Below are positions 61,132-64,000 of a stretch of DNA of 64,000 bases, piece after piece. The stretch covers positions 1,116,001 through 1,180,000 of the forward strand of contig NZ_CP102270.1 in assembly GCF_025148445.1 (NCBI RefSeq), written 5' to 3'. The notes below the pieces were generated by a model, which had not been told where the DNA came from, did not search any database, and saw nothing but the letters and a program-made list of their open reading frames with translations. Source of the DNA: Eshraghiella crossota. Lineage in GTDB: Bacteria > Bacillota > Clostridia > Lachnospirales > Lachnospiraceae. The position numbers were made by a program, and so were the translations under genes. Each line of letters opens with the position of its first letter. The stretch's first letter is position 1.

Positions 61132-62085
61132 ATGGAGTTACCTGTTTTTATAATTAATGGTTTCCTTGAAAGCGGAAAAACAGCATTTATCAAAGATACG
61201 TTAAAAGGAGAAGATTTCAATGACGGAACAAGAAGTCTTATAATTGCATGCGAAGACGGAGAAGAGGAATATTCTGAAATTGAAATGCAGAAGGTTAATG
61301 CAAAAGTAGTATTTGTCGAGGATATGGATGAATTTACAAAAGATTTCTTTATCGCTAAGTGCAATGAATCTAAAGCAGAAAGAGTATTTGTTGAATTTAA
61401 CGGAATGTGGAATCTCGGAGATTTCATTGATAAACTTCCTTCGTTTATGCCGGTGGCACAGATAATTACTCTTGTCAATGCCGAGACCTACGATATGTAT
61501 CTTGCCAATATGAAGCAGCTTATGATGGAACAGTATAAGTTGTCGGAAATGGTTATTATTAACAGATGTACCAAAGATTCTGACAGGGCGGCTTACAGAA
61601 GAAGTGTTAAAGCCGTAAACGGAAGAGCACAGGTGTATTTTGAATCATCGGACGGAAGTTCCAATGAAATTGAAGAGATACTGCCGTTTGACGTCACTAA
61701 AGATGAGATTGATATTGCCGACAGTGATTACGGAATCTGGTATATGGATGCAATGGATAATCCTGAAAAATATGACGGTAAAATTATTAAAGCTAAAGTA
61801 GTGGTATATAAACCAAAACAATATAATAATAAAGGAATGTTCGCACCGGGTCGTTTTGCAATGACCTGTTGTGTGGAAGATATCAGATTTATCGGCTTTA
61901 AATGTGTACTGGATGATAAGACAGCAGAAGAACTGAAGCCTTTTTCCGACAGGGAATTTATTGACCTTACGGCTAAGGCAAAAGTTGAATATTGCAAGGA
62001 ATATAAAGGTGATGGTGTTGTTTTATATGCAATGGATATAAAAGGTGCAAAAAAACCTGAAGATGATCTGGTATATTTTAATTAA
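61132..62085 (+). CDS. CobW-like GTPase fused to a TIGR03943/DUF1980-like domain
   Basis: A 317-residue protein. The N-terminal part resembles COG0523 GTPases (VFIINGFLESGKTAFIKDT, Walker A Gly10-Thr17; IITLVNAETYDMYLANMKQL), but the CxCC metal motif is missing. About 205-305 matches the C-terminal domain of YcgQ/TIGR03943 proteins: NPEKYDGKIIKAKVVVYKP, then FAPGRFAMTCCVEDIRFIG with Cys246 and Cys247. YcgQ-type proteins are linked with COG0523 genes and zinc homeostasis in Firmicutes. This fusion suggests a metal-handling partner of the preceding GTPase. AAGGAAGAG precedes the ATG. The function is inferred. Confidence 0.82.
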   Translation: MELPVFIINGFLESGKTAFIKDTLKGEDFNDGTRSLIIACEDGEEEYSEIEMQKVNAKVVFVEDMDEFTKDFFIAKCNESKAERVFVEFNGMWNLGDFIDKLPSFMPVAQIITLVNAETYDMYLANMKQLMMEQYKLSEMVIINRCTKDSDRAAYRRSVKAVNGRAQVYFESSDGSSNEIEEILPFDVTKDEIDIADSDYGIWYMDAMDNPEKYDGKIIKAKVVVYKPKQYNNKGMFAPGRFAMTCCVEDIRFIGFKCVLDDKTAEELKPFSDREFIDLTAKAKVEYCKEYKGDGVVLYAMDIKGAKKPEDDLVYFN

Positions 62086-62094
62086 GAGGTGGAT

Positions 62095-63858
62095 ATGAAA
62101 AAAATCAAGAGATTATTAGCAGCACTGCTTTGTGTAATCACAGTTGTATGTGCTACGGGATGTGGCGGACGTGCGATAAAACGCCGTAATACGGTAAGTG
62201 ATTATGAAAAGCAGTTTGATGAGTATTGTGATAAGGTCTTCAAAAGCAGTCTTGAGCAGGAACCATTTTCATTAGTGTATACCTTATATGATTATGAACA
62301 GTACGGTATTGAGGTCAGTGACGATGACAAAACATTAGGTGTTATGGATTACGATTCGTATGTGGAATCGTATGAACGCTCAGAACAGGAACTTGAAGAA
62401 CTTAATAACTTTGACAGAAACAGACTGTCCACAGAAAGGCAGCATACGTATGATACTCTTGTATGGTTATATGATACAAATCTTGAATTTAAAGACGGTT
62501 ATTATATGCAAAGGGCAATCGGGGCAGGTTCCGGTTTTATATGTAACCTTGTAACCAATTTTACAGAGTACTGCTTCAGAAGAGAACAGGATGTAAAGGA
62601 CTACTTTTTATATATGGAAAGTATCCCACCTTACTATGAAAGTTATATAAAATTCTGCAACGAACAGGCAGAAAAGGGTCTGTTCGTAAATGATGATGTA
62701 ATTGAACAGAATATCGAATATTGCGACAAAATGATTGATACAGATGCAAAAGTATACATTGATACTTTTGAAAGCAGGATAAAATCTCTTGATTTAAGTG
62801 ATTCCGATAAAGAAGCTTATATTGAAAAAAACAAAGAATATGTGCAGAAGTATGTTATACCTATGTATAAGGATTCAAAGTCTGCACTTAAAAATTTACT
62901 GGGAACAAGCAAGAATGAAAGAGGAATGGCAGGTTTCGGAGAAGAAGGAAAGAAATATTATGAAGCAATTGTCCGTGATAAGACAGGTTCCGATATGTCA
63001 ACAGAAGAAGTTATTGAGTATATCGATGCAAAAATAAAAGCTCTTTATCTTGATTTATACAGTTTAATGACTTCTAATCCTGATATTCTTGATCAGTACG
63101 ATAAATTCGAGATAAGCATAACAGATCCTGATGAGGTAATGAAATTTATTATCTCAAAGATGGGTGATGATTTTCCGGAACCGGTAACTACAGATTACAA
63201 TATAGAATACCTTGATAAAAGCAGCGAGGTAGAAACTACTATGGCATATTATATAACGCCTCCTATTGATAATATAGGCATTAATAACATTAAAATTAAT
63301 GGTAGTGCGTTGGCTGACAATACGATTCAGACCTATGTGTCAATTGCACATGAAGGCATTCCCGGTCATATGATGCAGTATACAAGTTTTTTTAACAATG
63401 AGAATATCAGTAATGTAAGAAAATATGCCGGAATTATTGCTCCATCAGAGGGCTGGGCACAGTATGCTTCGCTTAATACCCTTGAATATATAGTTGAAGA
63501 AGAGGGCTATAAAAAAGATTTAGCCGAAATCATAGCTATTGATGAAAGAATAGGATATCTTATACAGACAAGGTTTGACCTTGGCGTCAATTACGAAGAC
63601 TGGGATTTAGATGATGCAAATGCCTATGCTAACGGTATGTACGATGAAGAAGTTGTTAAGATATTGTACGATGCAGTTGTAGGTGACCCGGGAGAAATCA
63701 TTCCGTATGCTTACGGTACTGAGTATATGTACGATTTAAGAGATGAATACTTTGATAAAAAGGGAAAAGACGTTAAGGGATTTAATACATTCATAATTAA
63801 TTCCGGTATACTTCCTTTCCCGTTATATGAAAAATATATGCAGGAATATTTAGATTAG
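62095..63858 (+). CDS. DUF885 family lipoprotein (putative zinc metallopeptidase)
   Basis: 587 residues from ATG 62095 (RBS AGAGGTGG; a two-codon-longer start overlaps it). The lipobox CATGC (Cys23) predicts a lipoprotein. The gluzincin-like motif of DUF885, HEGIPGH (His419, Glu420, His425), and the third-ligand region APSEGWAQYAS (Glu) are present. It is expected to be an extracytoplasmic zinc peptidase. Starting ten bases after the CobW/DUF1980-like gene, it could be a client or beneficiary of metal handling by the two GTPases, which is inference. Confidence 0.88.
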   Translation: MKKIKRLLAALLCVITVVCATGCGGRAIKRRNTVSDYEKQFDEYCDKVFKSSLEQEPFSLVYTLYDYEQYGIEVSDDDKTLGVMDYDSYVESYERSEQELEELNNFDRNRLSTERQHTYDTLVWLYDTNLEFKDGYYMQRAIGAGSGFICNLVTNFTEYCFRREQDVKDYFLYMESIPPYYESYIKFCNEQAEKGLFVNDDVIEQNIEYCDKMIDTDAKVYIDTFESRIKSLDLSDSDKEAYIEKNKEYVQKYVIPMYKDSKSALKNLLGTSKNERGMAGFGEEGKKYYEAIVRDKTGSDMSTEEVIEYIDAKIKALYLDLYSLMTSNPDILDQYDKFEISITDPDEVMKFIISKMGDDFPEPVTTDYNIEYLDKSSEVETTMAYYITPPIDNIGINNIKINGSALADNTIQTYVSIAHEGIPGHMMQYTSFFNNENISNVRKYAGIIAPSEGWAQYASLNTLEYIVEEEGYKKDLAEIIAIDERIGYLIQTRFDLGVNYEDWDLDDANAYANGMYDEEVVKILYDAVVGDPGEIIPYAYGTEYMYDLRDEYFDKKGKDVKGFNTFIINSGILPFPLYEKYMQEYLD

Positions 63859-64000
63859 ATTCAGACACTTTTCAATGTTAAGGCGGCCAAATCCCTGGGT
63901 ATAACGGTCAAGGCCAAGATTATCCGCGGAATTTTTCAGTAATTCCTTAAAATTATTATTGGATAGTGTATTATCATACGAAAATATTAAAGCGGCGGCT
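63850..64000 (-). CDS. Subtilisin-like (S8) serine protease, C-terminal end (partial)
   Basis: Only the last 49 codons are visible. AALIFSYDNTLSNNNFKELL, then NSADNLGLDRYTQGFGRLNI, matches the end of the S8 catalytic domain: the helix after the active Ser, a late ADNLG motif and the closing GFGRLNI. Stop TAA is at 63850-63852, inside the last codons of the convergent DUF885 gene (9-base overlap). The catalytic residues are outside the window, so activity cannot be assessed. Confidence 0.7.
   Translation of the reverse strand, partial: AAALIFSYDNTLSNNNFKELLKNSADNLGLDRYTQGFGRLNIEKCLNLI

Overview
The window looks like chromosomal DNA of a low-GC, Gram-positive, spore-forming Clostridia member, most likely Lachnospiraceae. 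Evidence: AT-rich DNA with near-consensus sigma-A promoters, sporulation genes (gpr, spoIIP, a GerMN lipoprotein), lipoproteins with ordinary signal-II boxes, an ECF-type vitamin transporter, and polysaccharide-degrading enzymes (a GH5 cellulase and an alpha-amylase with a C-terminal starch-binding module) typical of gut or rumen fibre degraders. No genus can be assigned from the sequence alone. No rRNA, tRNA, CRISPR array, prophage or intact insertion sequence was seen.

Region 1 (1-5.4 kb) is the only decayed, accessory-looking part. A two-gene cassette (zinc-ribbon protein plus DUF2085 membrane protein) occurs twice as a 569-bp direct repeat. Around the copies lie the tail of an ArsC-like gene, a nonsense-mutated YdbC-like gene, one intact and one broken AlbA_2 (Schlafen-type) regulator, and a multiply interrupted GHKL-ATPase gene. 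Region 2 (5.4-11.1 kb) is leuB-ilvD-ilvB, without an adjacent acetolactate synthase small subunit, followed by a transglutaminase-like lipoprotein. Region 3 (11.1-13.1 kb, minus strand) is an ECF S component, a pyridoxamine-kinase-like gene and a radical SAM gene. Region 4 (13.3-16.9 kb) is serC-serA-DUF1015. Region 5 (17-20.6 kb) is a GlgB-like protein with altered catalytic residues, an MscS channel and an M15 peptidase.

Region 6 (20.7-33.7 kb) holds much of arginine biosynthesis: argH at the end of a glycosyltransferase/GtrA/YfhO operon, argG divergent from a Lon-derived AAA protein, and argJ-argB-argD plus a solute-binding lipoprotein behind an ArgR-box-like palindrome. argC and argF are absent. 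Region 7 (33.7-42.8 kb) holds a YdcZ-family protein, comEA, a two-component system, a GerMN lipoprotein, comEC, holA and a GH5 cellulase translationally coupled to holA. Region 8 (42.9-48.5 kb) holds rpsT, gpr, spoIIP, tyrA and the amylase.

Region 9 (48.5-55.8 kb) holds a structured intergenic region, lepA, a DUF5662 gene, hemW, leuS and three small minus-strand genes. Region 10 (55.8-64 kb) holds icd, a membrane glycerophosphodiesterase, carbamate kinase, two CobW/COG0523-like GTPases (one with a four-unit His-rich repeat, one fused to a TIGR03943/DUF1980-like domain), a DUF885 lipoprotein, and the tail of a convergent subtilase.

The most interesting signals are the tandem CobW pair with a putative metal-transfer fusion, the GlgB pseudo-enzyme operon, the Lon-like ATPase with an Asn in Walker B, a comEC gene that seems to start at ATC, TACCA repeats in front of the vitamin B6 operon, and the paired palindromes upstream of the amylase gene.
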